DNA of 31,716 nucleotides from an uncultured Clostridia bacterium. Its GTDB lineage: Bacteria; Bacillota; Clostridia; Lachnospirales; CAG-274. Below, one piece after another: positions 7,464-14,787 of the stretch. Numbering within the stretch: the first letter of the stretch is position 1; the number at the start of each line of letters is the position of its first letter. The position numbers and the translations under genes were made by a program. Where the stretch lies: the NCBI GenBank assembly GCA_910579745.1, contig CAJTVH010000034.1:1117-32832 (forward strand), written 5' to 3'. The notes under the pieces are model-generated. The model was not told the DNA's origin and ran no database searches. It was given only the letters and a program-made list of their open reading frames with translations.

Positions 7464-7547
7464 ACAAAATACTTTTTAACTTTTTTATTATACAAAACAT
7501 TCTCACCTATTCATAAAAATTGCTATATCTACCAACTAATGGCAATA

Positions 7548-7578
7548 ATTATATATAAGTGGGATTATACTTTGACAA
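7548..7578 (-). promoter_or_regulatory. candidate promoter of the sigma-like gene, long leader
   Basis: TTGTCA (7578-7573) on the minus strand with TATATA 17 bases on (7555-7550), or TATAAT with a 19-base gap (7553-7548). It would give a leader of nearly 300 bases passing through both hairpins (7422-7459 and 7259-7297) before the start at 7251. Confidence 0.4.
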
Positions 7579-7718
7579 ACTACAATTTCACTATAATTTG
7601 CATATAATATGACTATAATAAATCGCAAATTATCTATATATTTAACACATTATGTTTATATAAGTTTTATTTTTATAAAATAATATAATTATCAATTATT
7701 TAATCTTGAAAATGATAT

Positions 7719-7754
7719 AAAAAAGTCCTATTCCTCGTTAGAGAAAACAGGACT
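7719..7754 (-). terminator. terminator of the winged-helix gene
   Basis: Read on the minus strand, AGTCCT pairs with AGGACT and an inner TTTCTC pairs with GAGGAA (one G-U pair) around TAAC; a run of six T follows. It starts 25 bases after the stop of the 7779 gene. Confidence 0.75.
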
Positions 7755-7778
7755 ATAAATAATCTGTAAAATTGTTTC

Positions 7779-8228
7779 TTAATTTGAATTAAATTTGTAC
7801 CCAACTCCTTTTATACACTCTATATATTCACATTTGCCAGAAATATCTGTAATTTTCTTTCTTAAATTTTTTATTTGATTCCAAAGCAAATAATACTCAT
7901 CTTTACAATATTCTTCTCCCCATACATTTGAAATAATTTGTGAAAAAGTCAATACTTTGCCCTTGTTAATAACTAAATAGTATAAAATATTAAATTCTTT
8001 TTTTCTCAAATTTATTTCCATATTATTTATGATAACTTTTCTGTATTCAGGATAAATGTCCATATCAGCGTTTATACCTACTCCTATCAAATTATCCTTA
8101 TAACAAAATTTATTTTCTTCATTTACATTTAAAGTTCCTAATAAATCAAGTCCTTGCTTTTTTAACAATTCTAAGTTATCATTAAGATTAAAATTTTCAT
8201 TTTCAATAGATAATAAAAGCGCTTTCAT
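7779..8228 (-). CDS. orphan OmpR/PhoB-type winged-helix regulator without receiver
   Basis: 149 residues. The C-terminal 85 (from about 65) form an OmpR/PhoB-like winged helix: a strand pair with MEINLRKKEFNILYYLVINK, then VLTFSQIISNVWGEEY, LWNQIKNLRKKI and the closing wing YIECIKGVGYKF. The N-terminal 60 residues start MKALLLSIENENFNLNDNLE and are too short for a response-regulator receiver; no phosphorylatable Asp pocket is visible. It therefore probably binds DNA constitutively or senses something with its short N-terminal part. No kinase gene is nearby. Start has GGGAGGTG upstream. A 10-bp inverted repeat in its upstream region (8273/8352) could be its operator. Confidence 0.8.
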   Translation of the reverse strand: MKALLLSIENENFNLNDNLELLKKQGLDLLGTLNVNEENKFCYKDNLIGVGINADMDIYPEYRKVIINNMEINLRKKEFNILYYLVINKGKVLTFSQIISNVWGEEYCKDEYYLLWNQIKNLRKKITDISGKCEYIECIKGVGYKFNSN

Positions 8229-8272
8229 ATAAACACCTCCCTAAATTAGAATTTTATCAAACACTCCTTTCA

Positions 8273-8361
8273 GAATTACCACAATTCGTATACAACACAA
8301 AAATATGGGATTGCTACATTTCTAATTACTTTTGTCAGTTATAATTAAATCGTGGTAATTC
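8273..8361. repeat. spaced inverted repeat upstream of the winged-helix gene
   Basis: GAATTACCAC (8273-8282) and its exact reverse complement GTGGTAATTC (8352-8361), 69 bases apart; including flanks 13 of 14 positions agree. Possible regulator sites, or the ends of a very small element. Confidence 0.45.
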
Positions 8362-8475
8362 CTTTGAATTGTTATGTTTTTATTTTAGAAAAAAGGGCCT
8401 TCAATCCTTTTAGATTCAGTTTTCTAAAGTTACTTAAAGAAATTAAATTTTAATTCATACTGTGTAACTAACTGA

Positions 8476-8508
8476 CTTTCGGCCGTTAATCAAATTAAGA
8501 GCCGAAAG
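8476..8508. terminator. hairpin of unclear direction
   Basis: CTTTCGGC (8476-8483) pairs perfectly with GCCGAAAG (8501-8508) around 17 bases. No T run on either side, so termination is uncertain. Confidence 0.35.
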
Positions 8509-8751
8509 AGCAAAGTCAATAAGCTGTAAAATTAAAAATATAATTTGCAAATATAACAATCCGTATATTTTTATATATTTCACAAGAAAAATTTTTCCTA
8601 TGGAATATTTATTGTTTATTGTATAATGATATTTACAATAAGACCTGTGCAGAGCGAAAAAACAATACCAATATTACGACAGCATTTTTTATATGTACAG
8701 AGTCGGCGAAATGAAAATTGTAAGCAAAGTTTACCGTTGCCTCACGCGTTG

Positions 8752-8782
8752 AGTAGGAGGCTGAAAAAAGCAGCCTCCTACT
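8752..8782 (-). terminator. terminator-like hairpin after the membrane-protein pair
   Basis: AGTAGGAGGCTG (8752-8763) pairs perfectly over 12 bp with CAGCCTCCTACT (8771-8782); loop of seven. It lies 25 bases beyond the stop at 8808. The 3' side lacks a T run on the minus strand, so it may act with Rho or mainly as a 3'-end stabiliser. Confidence 0.55.
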
Positions 8783-8807
8783 TGATTATTAAGAGGAAAG
8801 TAAAAAA

Positions 8808-9119
8808 TTATTTATTATTTGTCAAAACTTTTTTTAATCGAGCGTTTGGGTCTTTTATAAGAACAATAACAAGCCATATAATCAACCCAAGCAATACAAC
8901 ACTTGCACCAAGATAACTGTCGTTAAGCATATCAGAAGCAGCAGGAGTAAAAAATTCAACACCAACTTTAAGATATTCAGCAACAGCGTCTACAAACCAC
9001 ATTAATGTGGCTCCCCAGTACATAAGTGATAAAGTGCCTATTTTCATATTGCTTTCTGGTTTTATATACCACAGAACTGTTGAGATAACAAACGAAAACG
9101 CTATAATAAGCAACGTCAT
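8808..9119 (-). CDS. small membrane protein, three predicted helices
   Basis: 103 residues. Hydrophobic segments at about 1-18, 28-48 and 68-88; between the second and third is a conserved-looking stretch EFFTPAASDMLNDSYLG, and the end is basic. I know this as a recurring uncharacterised Firmicutes membrane protein that travels with the gene upstream of it, often near aldo/keto reductases; no function is assigned. The start lies eight bases after the stop of that gene and its ribosome site AGGAGGTGA overlaps the stop, so translation is coupled. The two likely form one complex. Confidence 0.7.
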   Translation of the reverse strand: MTLLIIAFSFVISTVLWYIKPESNMKIGTLSLMYWGATLMWFVDAVAEYLKVGVEFFTPAASDMLNDSYLGASVVLLGLIIWLVIVLIKDPNARLKKVLTNNK

Positions 9120-9127
9120 AAATTACC

Positions 9128-9505
9128 TCACCTCCTGCACGAAGGTATATTTTTGGAAACGGGAACAGCCTTTTCAATATGATTTGCCGCCATTACCATA
9201 ACTGCCCATACAACCGTAACTAAAACAGCCATGCCAACGCCGGAAGTTGCCATTTCAAAAATCATTTCTTGTGTGCTCGCAGGGTTAGCAGCGTTTGTTA
9301 AAAATGGAAAGAAAGGAACAATCTCTCCATGCCAAACGTGTTCAAAAGCCAAAAGCACCGAACCGCCCCAAAGCATATTATTAAGCCAGTTCATTTTTTC
9401 AATAAACATATTCTGTTCTTTGCCGTCCTTGTAATTTTTGTCGGCTTTCTTTTTTATTATTGTTGTAATAATAGCTTCTGTTGCAGGTACAATAAAACAA
9501 GACAT
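9128..9505 (-). CDS. membrane protein partner of the 8808 gene
   Basis: 125 residues starting MSCFIVPATEAIITTIIKKK. An N-terminal membrane segment (about 3-18), a lysine-rich loop, a second segment around MLWGGSVLLAFEHVWHG, then PFFPFLTNA and a third segment (about 82-108). The histidine-rich FEHVWHGEI motif next to a membrane helix is typical of this unnamed family and could bind a metal or quinone; that is inference. Start at 9505 rather than 9541 because AAGGAGG lies nine bases upstream of it. The last codons contain the ribosome site of the next gene. Confidence 0.7.
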   Translation of the reverse strand: MSCFIVPATEAIITTIIKKKADKNYKDGKEQNMFIEKMNWLNNMLWGGSVLLAFEHVWHGEIVPFFPFLTNAANPASTQEMIFEMATSGVGMAVLVTVVWAVMVMAANHIEKAVPVSKNIPSCRR

Positions 9506-9530
9506 AATTAAGTCCTCCTTAAAATATAAA

Positions 9531-9656
9531 TTATTCATCAATATTTACTAAATCGTATTTTCTGCTTTCCAAACCGATTTTTTCAGCGTGTTAAAGAGTA
9601 TGAATATCGTTTCTGTCCTCAATTTTTGCTATAAGCGTTCCTCTGTCCTCACGATT
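9531..9656 (-). pseudogene. short coding remnant with internal stop
   Basis: Directly behind the stop of the iron-sulfur reductase, a frame reads DRGTLIAKIEDRNDIHTL, hits TAA (9593-9591), then continues HAEKIGLESRKYDLVNIDE and ends at TAA 9531. Codon use and residue order look like the C-terminal 40 residues of a real protein. I do not recognise it. It may be the tail of a gene whose front was replaced. Confidence 0.35.
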
Positions 9657-9660
9657 TTAA

Positions 9661-10782
9661 TCAGTTTTTCTGTTCCAAAGCAGATGAAACATCTTCAAGA
9701 TATTTTCTTATAGAAAGGTGCTGAGGACAAAGCTTTTCGCATTTGCCGCATTTTATACAATCTGAAGCTTTACCGTTTTTCTGAATCAGATTGCCGTAAT
9801 AGGTTGCCGCTACAAGAGCCTGAGTCTGTCCAAACCTTTTAAGATTATTATATATAGAAAAATAATCGGGAATTGCTATCTTTTTAGGACAAGTATCTAC
9901 ACAATACCTACAGGCGGTACAAGGAATAGCAATTTTTGATTTAATTATCTCTGCCGCTTTTTCAACAAGAGCTTTTTCGTCATTGTTTAATGGTTTAAAA
10001 TCTTTCATATAGCTTATATTGTCAGACATTTGTTCCTCATTGCTCATACCGGAAAGCACCATCATAACATTATCGTGGCTTGCCGCAAAACGAATTGCCC
10101 ATGACGCAATAGATAAATCAGAATTATAAGCCTTGAAAAGTTTTGACGCTTCCTCAGGTATATCAATCAGTGAACCTCCTTTTATCGGTTCCATAACAAT
10201 AACAGGTTTTCCGTGTTTAACGGCCACTTCATAGCATTTACGTGACTGAACATTTTCATCTTCCCAGTCAAGATAATTAAGCTGTATTTGAACATATTCC
10301 ATTTCAGGATGTTTTGTCAATATTTCATCAAGAAGTTCAGATTTATCGTGAAATGACAAGCCTATGTGTTTTACTTTTCCCTCTTTTTTCTTTTGAACAA
10401 CAAAATCAAAAGCATTCATTTTTTCAGCCTGTTTATATGTAGGCTCTCCAAGACCGTGCAGCCAGTAATAATCAATATAATCAACGCCTAAAAGCTCAAG
10501 CTGACGCTCAAAAAATCCCGGTATCTCATTTGAATCCTTAATCATAAACAATGAAAGCTTATCAGTTATTGTAAAAGAATCTCTCGGATATCTTTTAACT
10601 ACCGCTTCTCTGAAAGCTGCTTCGCTATTGCCTTGATGATAAGGAAAAGCTGTATCAAAATATGTAAATCCATTTTTCATAAATTCATCAGCCATTACTT
10701 TTACCCGTTCTATATCTACAGAACTGTAATCATTTGCGTCTTTTTGAGGAAGGCGCATTAAACCAAATCCAAATTTTTTCAT
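9661..10782 (-). CDS. aldo/keto reductase with C-terminal 4Fe-4S domain
   Basis: 373 residues. An aldo/keto reductase barrel (about 1-270) carries the catalytic set: Asp and Tyr in FTYFDTAFPYHQ, Lys in TITDKL, His in YYWLHGLGE. After it comes a bacterial ferredoxin-like domain with two cysteine clusters, CTACRYCVDTCP and CIKCGKCEKLCP, predicted to hold two 4Fe-4S centres. This architecture is a known, poorly characterised Firmicutes oxidoreductase that probably passes electrons between NAD(P)H or a carbonyl substrate and ferredoxin. No signal peptide: cytoplasmic. Start at 10782 fits GAAAGGA upstream. Its upstream region has palindromes (10872-10927) and it is likely transcribed with the membrane-protein pair. 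Confidence 0.9.
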   Translation of the reverse strand: MKKFGFGLMRLPQKDANDYSSVDIERVKVMADEFMKNGFTYFDTAFPYHQGNSEAAFREAVVKRYPRDSFTITDKLSLFMIKDSNEIPGFFERQLELLGVDYIDYYWLHGLGEPTYKQAEKMNAFDFVVQKKKEGKVKHIGLSFHDKSELLDEILTKHPEMEYVQIQLNYLDWEDENVQSRKCYEVAVKHGKPVIVMEPIKGGSLIDIPEEASKLFKAYNSDLSIASWAIRFAASHDNVMMVLSGMSNEEQMSDNISYMKDFKPLNNDEKALVEKAAEIIKSKIAIPCTACRYCVDTCPKKIAIPDYFSIYNNLKRFGQTQALVAATYYGNLIQKNGKASDCIKCGKCEKLCPQHLSIRKYLEDVSSALEQKN

Positions 10783-10871
10783 AAACAATCATCCTTTCAA
10801 CAATATTTAATCTTACTGCCAATATAAGTTTATAGTATTTTTACACCACTTTACAGATTTTTATTTTTAAC

Positions 10872-10927
10872 ACTATATATAGTAAAGTTTATGGATTCTA
10901 AAGCACTAAATATAGTATAAGATTTAG
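10872..10927. promoter_or_regulatory. palindromes between the cupin gene and the iron-sulfur reductase
   Basis: A perfect 12-bp palindrome ACTATATATAGT (10872-10883) and an inverted repeat CTAAAT-N10-ATTTAG (10906-10927) lie about 90-145 bases upstream of the reductase. Both are very AT-rich, so chance is possible; the spacing suits regulator sites. Confidence 0.3.
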
Positions 10928-11049
10928 AAATTTGTAAAGAGGTGTGTATTTTTAAATAATATTAAATAAATTTACATAAAAATAAATTCTTAAAAACTTT
11001 TAACAGAGCTGTCAGCCCCAATAGAAAATTGATTTATGCTTTGAATATA

Positions 11050-12783
11050 CTATTTACTCGCAGCGTTTACAGCGTTTTCATATTCTTCATCGGAAACTTT
11101 TTCCTGCCAGTTTACTTTACTATTGTCAGGATTTGTACTTACTGAAATATGAGCGAATTGACCGTTTTTACCAGCACCGTGCCAATGTTTAACTCCCGGC
11201 TCAGCCATTATTATATCACCAGGTTTCATAACAACAGGTTCTTTTCCTTCTTCCTGATAAAGTCCTTCCCCCTCTGTAACAAGAAGAATTTGACCGCCGT
11301 TATGGCTATGCCAGTCAGTTCTTGTACAGGGTTCAAAAGTTACATTAGCTACAAACGGACAATTAAATATGTCGTCTGTTGGCACAAGAGTATTAAGATA
11401 CGAAGTCCCAGTAAAAACGTCTGACATAGGATTTAACTCTCCAACAGGAAAGATATGCTCAGTGTCATTTTCGTGCGTATCAGACTTTCTGGCATCTTCG
11501 AAAGCTCTGTTATATTCCTTATCAGAAACTTTTTCCTGCCAGTTTACAGAACCGGCATTGGGATTTGTGCTTATAGCTATATGAGCAAACCAACTATCTT
11601 TAGAAGCACCGTGCCAATGCTTAACTCCCGGTTTAGCCATTATTACATCTCCTGGTTTCATAAATACCACTTGTTTTCCTTCCTCCTGATAAAGTCCTTC
11701 TCCCTCTGTAACAAGAAGAATTTGACCGCCATCGTGACTATGCCAGTCAGTTCTTGTACAAGGCTCAAATGTCACATTACTAAACGAAGGAGAATTAAAA
11801 ACATCTTCATTAGGCACAAGAGTATTAAGATAAGACTTGCCTGTAAATACAGAAGAAAATGGATTAACTTCTCCCTTTTCAAATACATTGTTTATAGTTT
11901 TTATATCTGCCTTAATTGTTTCATTATCAGTATTTTCATTAGATGAATTTTTGGTGATTACAATACTTTTTTCTTCTTTATTCCAGTTTATAACAACCCC
12001 GAAATTATCCGAAATAAATTTCTCTGGTGTCAAAATATGATTATCAATAATAACAGGTGCGGTATCAAAGATATATTCTTTATCGTTAATATATGCAAGC
12101 TTGCTTTCTATTGTATATTTTATTTCAGAACCATTATAATTAATTGCCATTGATTTTGTTTCCGCATTCCATTCCAGTTTTCCGCCTATGGCTTCCGTTA
12201 AAGCTCGAACAGGTAAAAACAACTGTGAATTACTAACAATCGGAGCAGCGTCAATTCTTTGAATACTGCCGTTTATATTTATATCAAAACTTCCTGTTTC
12301 CATTGTAATAATTAAAGATTCTTTATTCTCTGATTTTTCGGAAATTTCATCTATTGCCGAATTTATAGCACTCATAATATTTAAAGTTCTTGGAAATCCA
12401 TTATATGGCGTACATAAAAGAGCTGACGCAAGAAGTACATCTTCTGTATTTCCGATTTCAATGTTTTCCTTGACAAGTGCAGTCATTTCCGACTCCATGC
12501 CGCCCTGTGTCGCCAATATTACAAGATTAATAAGCTTTTGTACTGCTTTATCTTCTGATTCAGGAGGTATTTCTCCGTCTATAACAGCATTAACTGTATC
12601 AATAATAATCTTTTGCAAATCTTTATCAATATTTTTATCTATATATCCATTTGTATCATCTGAAGCGTAATGCTCAATAATGCTTTTAAGCTCTGCTGAA
12701 TCACTTGTATAATCAGCGGCAAACGCTGATATTGGAATTGTGCTTATACTTAAGGCAGTCAAAATAGATAATAATTTTTTCAT
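11050..12783 (-). CDS. secreted CMD / copper-amine-oxidase-N / double-cupin fusion protein
   Basis: 577 residues. Signal peptide 1-22 (SAFA/AD). Residues about 30-148 resemble a carboxymuconolactone-decarboxylase (CMD/AhpD-like) domain (LATQGGMESEM, LLCTPYNGFPRTLNIMSAI), but the usual Cys and His positions are not conserved. Residues 160-278 are a copper-amine-oxidase-N (stalk) domain (LFLPVRALTEAIGGKLEW). Two near-identical cupin domains follow: about 305-415 with His348, His350, Gln354, His389/391, and about 447-560 with His492, His494, Gln498, His533/535. The metal-binding Glu of motif 1 is Gln in both. The order suggests a scaffold-borne metalloenzyme outside the cell. It is the last gene of the flavodoxin-CMD operon, 18 bases after its neighbour. 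Ribosome site AAGGGAGG fits ATG 12783. Substrate unknown. Confidence 0.85.
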   Translation of the reverse strand: MKKLLSILTALSISTIPISAFAADYTSDSAELKSIIEHYASDDTNGYIDKNIDKDLQKIIIDTVNAVIDGEIPPESEDKAVQKLINLVILATQGGMESEMTALVKENIEIGNTEDVLLASALLCTPYNGFPRTLNIMSAINSAIDEISEKSENKESLIITMETGSFDININGSIQRIDAAPIVSNSQLFLPVRALTEAIGGKLEWNAETKSMAINYNGSEIKYTIESKLAYINDKEYIFDTAPVIIDNHILTPEKFISDNFGVVINWNKEEKSIVITKNSSNENTDNETIKADIKTINNVFEKGEVNPFSSVFTGKSYLNTLVPNEDVFNSPSFSNVTFEPCTRTDWHSHDGGQILLVTEGEGLYQEEGKQVVFMKPGDVIMAKPGVKHWHGASKDSWFAHIAISTNPNAGSVNWQEKVSDKEYNRAFEDARKSDTHENDTEHIFPVGELNPMSDVFTGTSYLNTLVPTDDIFNCPFVANVTFEPCTRTDWHSHNGGQILLVTEGEGLYQEEGKEPVVMKPGDIIMAEPGVKHWHGAGKNGQFAHISVSTNPDNSKVNWQEKVSDEEYENAVNAASK

Positions 12784-12801
12784 TTCATAAACCTCCCTTT
12801 A

Positions 12802-13581
12802 TTAAGAATTAGAAACTGTATTTATTACAGCCATAGCGTCAAGAGTTTTGTTTTTGCCATTGTATTCCTCATTTAAAAGCACAGCCGCTCTCAGCATATC
12901 TGTTGAATGTCCAACACCTATATTGCCATTTGTATGACCGTTTAGCTGCCCCAAACAATTACCATTTGCGGCAATAGTACAAAAAGTCAAAAATTCTCTT
13001 GTGTTTAAATCCAAACCTGTGCGGTTATAAAAATCTCCGAAACATATTCCGGAAAGATAAATTGTCTGAAGCTTTTGGCTCTCACTCATATCATCTGTAA
13101 TTGTGCCGATTTGTGAACCAAAAAGCTTTCTCTGCGTTTTAAGTCCATCGTTATATCTTGTTTCATCTGTTGATGTTATACGGCTTTTTGAGGAAAGTTC
13201 AATTTCCAGGCTTATTAAAGCTTTATCAGCCGCATCCATTGCTTTTATCGCTCTTGTATATCCGCAATATGGTGCTGATTGATAAATAGCTTCTTTTATT
13301 TCTATAGCTGTAAGACCATCGTCAACAGCTTTTGAAACGGCTTCCTCAATTTGTTCATAATTTTGATTTGCCGTAAGAGTTACAAGTATAGACATATCTT
13401 GAAGTTTAACGTCAAGATTCTCGTTTATAAAATCCTCTATATCATTATCACTTGTTTGTTCAAGCACTGCACTAAGCGCTTCTTTATCAGAGGAATATAT
13501 TTCATTATTTATCGCTAATACATTAGGCGCATTTGAAAATATTATTGCCGCTGAAATTATTCCTGTAATAAATTTCTTCAA
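12802..13581 (-). CDS. secreted carboxymuconolactone decarboxylase family protein
   Basis: 259 residues with TTG start at 13581 (AAGGAGG eight bases upstream; the longer frame from 13614 would begin inside the preceding gene). Signal peptide 1-22 (NVLA/IN). Two CMD-like halves: about 50-130 (YEQIEEAVSKAVDDGLTAIE, YQSAPYCGYTRAIKAM) and about 150-255 (LNTREFLTFCTIAANGNCLG, then QLNGHTNGNIGVGHSTDML). CMD proteins include gamma-carboxymuconolactone decarboxylase and AhpD peroxidase partners; the second half keeps a Cys and the GH that this fold uses, so it is the likelier active one. Export is unusual for the family. Placed 23 bases after flavodoxin and 18 before the CMD-cupin fusion: one operon. 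Confidence 0.85.
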   Translation of the reverse strand: MKKFITGIISAAIIFSNAPNVLAINNEIYSSDKEALSAVLEQTSDNDIEDFINENLDVKLQDMSILVTLTANQNYEQIEEAVSKAVDDGLTAIEIKEAIYQSAPYCGYTRAIKAMDAADKALISLEIELSSKSRITSTDETRYNDGLKTQRKLFGSQIGTITDDMSESQKLQTIYLSGICFGDFYNRTGLDLNTREFLTFCTIAANGNCLGQLNGHTNGNIGVGHSTDMLRAAVLLNEEYNGKNKTLDAMAVINTVSNS

Positions 13582-13604
13582 TTTAATATCCTCCTTACAA
13601 TATT

Positions 13605-14108
13605 TTATAACCAATTAACTATATCATTTTCTGAATTGTCAACATATGCTCCGTGGAGTGCAAGACCTTTTTTCACATAGCTTTTAGGACATAATCTCTT
13701 TAAGTCCTTTTCACTCTTTCCCATACCGCTTCCCTCATGGGTGCATAACGGCTTTATTATTTTCCCATCTAAATTAAGGCTTTCAATAAAAGTAAATACC
13801 GCCATAGGCATTGTACCCCAGTAATTAGGATAACAAAGATATATTTCATCATAGTTATCAATACTTTCAGGAAGAAACAAAAGTTCAGGGCGAGCGTTAT
13901 TTTCTATATCTTTCTTTGCTTCTTTAGTGCACAACATATATTTTTTAGAATATTCTTTAACCTGTTTAATTTCAAAAACATCGGCTTTTGTTAATTTCTG
14001 TATTATTTTTACCGCTTTTTCTGTATTCCCTATATCAAGCCACCTTATTCCGCCGTTTATATAATTTTCTCCTGTTCTTGAATAATAGACAATAAGTTTG
14101 TCTGACAT
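13605..14108 (-). CDS. flavodoxin-family protein, cytoplasmic
   Basis: 167 residues. FMN-binding flavodoxin fold of the type often annotated as flavodoxin in CMD/cupin clusters: phosphate loop YYSRTGENY near residue 10, then PELLFLPESIDNYDEIYLCY and YPNYWGTMPMAVFTFIE, and the CTHEGSGMGKSEKDL loop. It has no signal peptide, in contrast to the exported flavodoxin domain in the 21691-23385 fusion. It could pass electrons to or from the cytoplasmic reductases. Start at 14108 fits GAGGTG upstream. It heads a three-gene operon with a plausible promoter (14149-14176) that contains a TATTTGA half-site. Confidence 0.88.
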   Translation of the reverse strand: MSDKLIVYYSRTGENYINGGIRWLDIGNTEKAVKIIQKLTKADVFEIKQVKEYSKKYMLCTKEAKKDIENNARPELLFLPESIDNYDEIYLCYPNYWGTMPMAVFTFIESLNLDGKIIKPLCTHEGSGMGKSEKDLKRLCPKSYVKKGLALHGAYVDNSENDIVNWL

Positions 14109-14148
14109 TACAATCACCTCAATAATAGATTAATGTGATTTCATCAAC

Positions 14149-14176
14149 TTTATATTTTTTCAAATATTCGTATCAA
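14149..14176 (-). promoter_or_regulatory. promoter of the flavodoxin-CMD-cupin operon
   Basis: TTGATA (14176-14171) and TATAAA (14154-14149) on the minus strand, 16 bases apart. Between them lies TATTTGA (14166-14160), the same half-site as in the LysR operator at 16571-16587. Confidence 0.45.
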
Positions 14177-14213
14177 ACTCACATTATATAGTAGTTATTT
14201 ATCATTCAGAAAA

Positions 14214-14768
14214 TTATTCCTGCGGCAAATCACGTGTATCTACCCAAGAAAATGTAGACTTTCTATTTTTAATGAGCCATTTTCCGTTTTCCTTTACATA
14301 CTCATCTTCATAATAAACACCTTCATGTGAAATCTGATGACTTGTTCCGTCTGTTCTGTCAGCAAGAACTGCCTGACAATATGCCGTACCTGTTGCGGTA
14401 TCACCATTAATTTCAACTTGAAGCTGACCGTTAATATGATATACAACATTGTAGCTTGCAAGTGTATTTCCAAATGTTGAACCTATTTCTTCTCTTCCTT
14501 TAAGCTCCATAGTTCTGTCCCCGTTTACTATTGTTACAACAGCGTCTTCTGTAAAAAGCTATGCCTGTGTCTGTGCGTCCTTTTGGTCAGCAAGTATTGA
14601 AAAGCTGTCAACAAGCTTTCTTATTTCCTCTTTATCTTCCATCTCGGCAATTTTATTCTCAAGTGTACTAATTCTTTCAGAGTCTTGATTATTGCTCCCG
14701 CACGCTGTAAAACAGCATGCGGATATTAAAAATACTCCTGTCAATAATGTTACTTTTTTAAACTTCAT
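14214..14768 (-). pseudogene. SnoaL-like lipoprotein interrupted by an in-frame TAG
   Basis: Signal peptide with lipobox-like ending before Cys (FTACGSN), then a SnoaL/NTF2-like domain (EEIRKLVDSFSILADQKDA, LFTEDAVVTIVNGDRTMEL, ISHEGVYYEDEYVKENGKW). The reading frame is continuous over both halves except one TAG at 14561-14559, between QTQA and LFTED, where relatives have a sense codon. So it is a single-nonsense pseudogene, unless the stop is suppressed or an assembly error. SnoaL-like proteins are small cone-fold enzymes or ligand binders. Start at 14768 (GGAGGG upstream), 19 bases after the hydrolase stop: same operon. Confidence 0.8.
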
Positions 14769-14787
14769 TTTAATTCCCTCCAAAATT

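Larger units (their letters stand above)
7464..7778. other. AT-rich gene-free stretch
   Basis: About 315 bases without a supported gene. It holds the candidate promoter at 7548-7578 and the terminator at 7719-7754; nothing else stands out. Confidence 0.6.
8229..8807. other. gene-poor region with several inverted repeats
   Basis: Nearly 580 bases with no supported gene. It contains a spaced inverted repeat (8273-8282/8352-8361), a strong GC hairpin (8476-8508) and a terminator-like hairpin (8752-8782). A plus-strand frame at 8626-8916 reads antisense into the next gene and is not credible. Confidence 0.6.

Noticed and set aside
7238..7495. Minus-strand frame of 85 codons across the inverted repeat
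   Set aside because: No ribosome site; it is out of frame with the sigma-like gene and antisense to the small plus-strand gene and its terminator.
8626..8916. Plus-strand frame of 96 codons
   Set aside because: Runs through a perfect hairpin and antisense into a credible membrane-protein gene.
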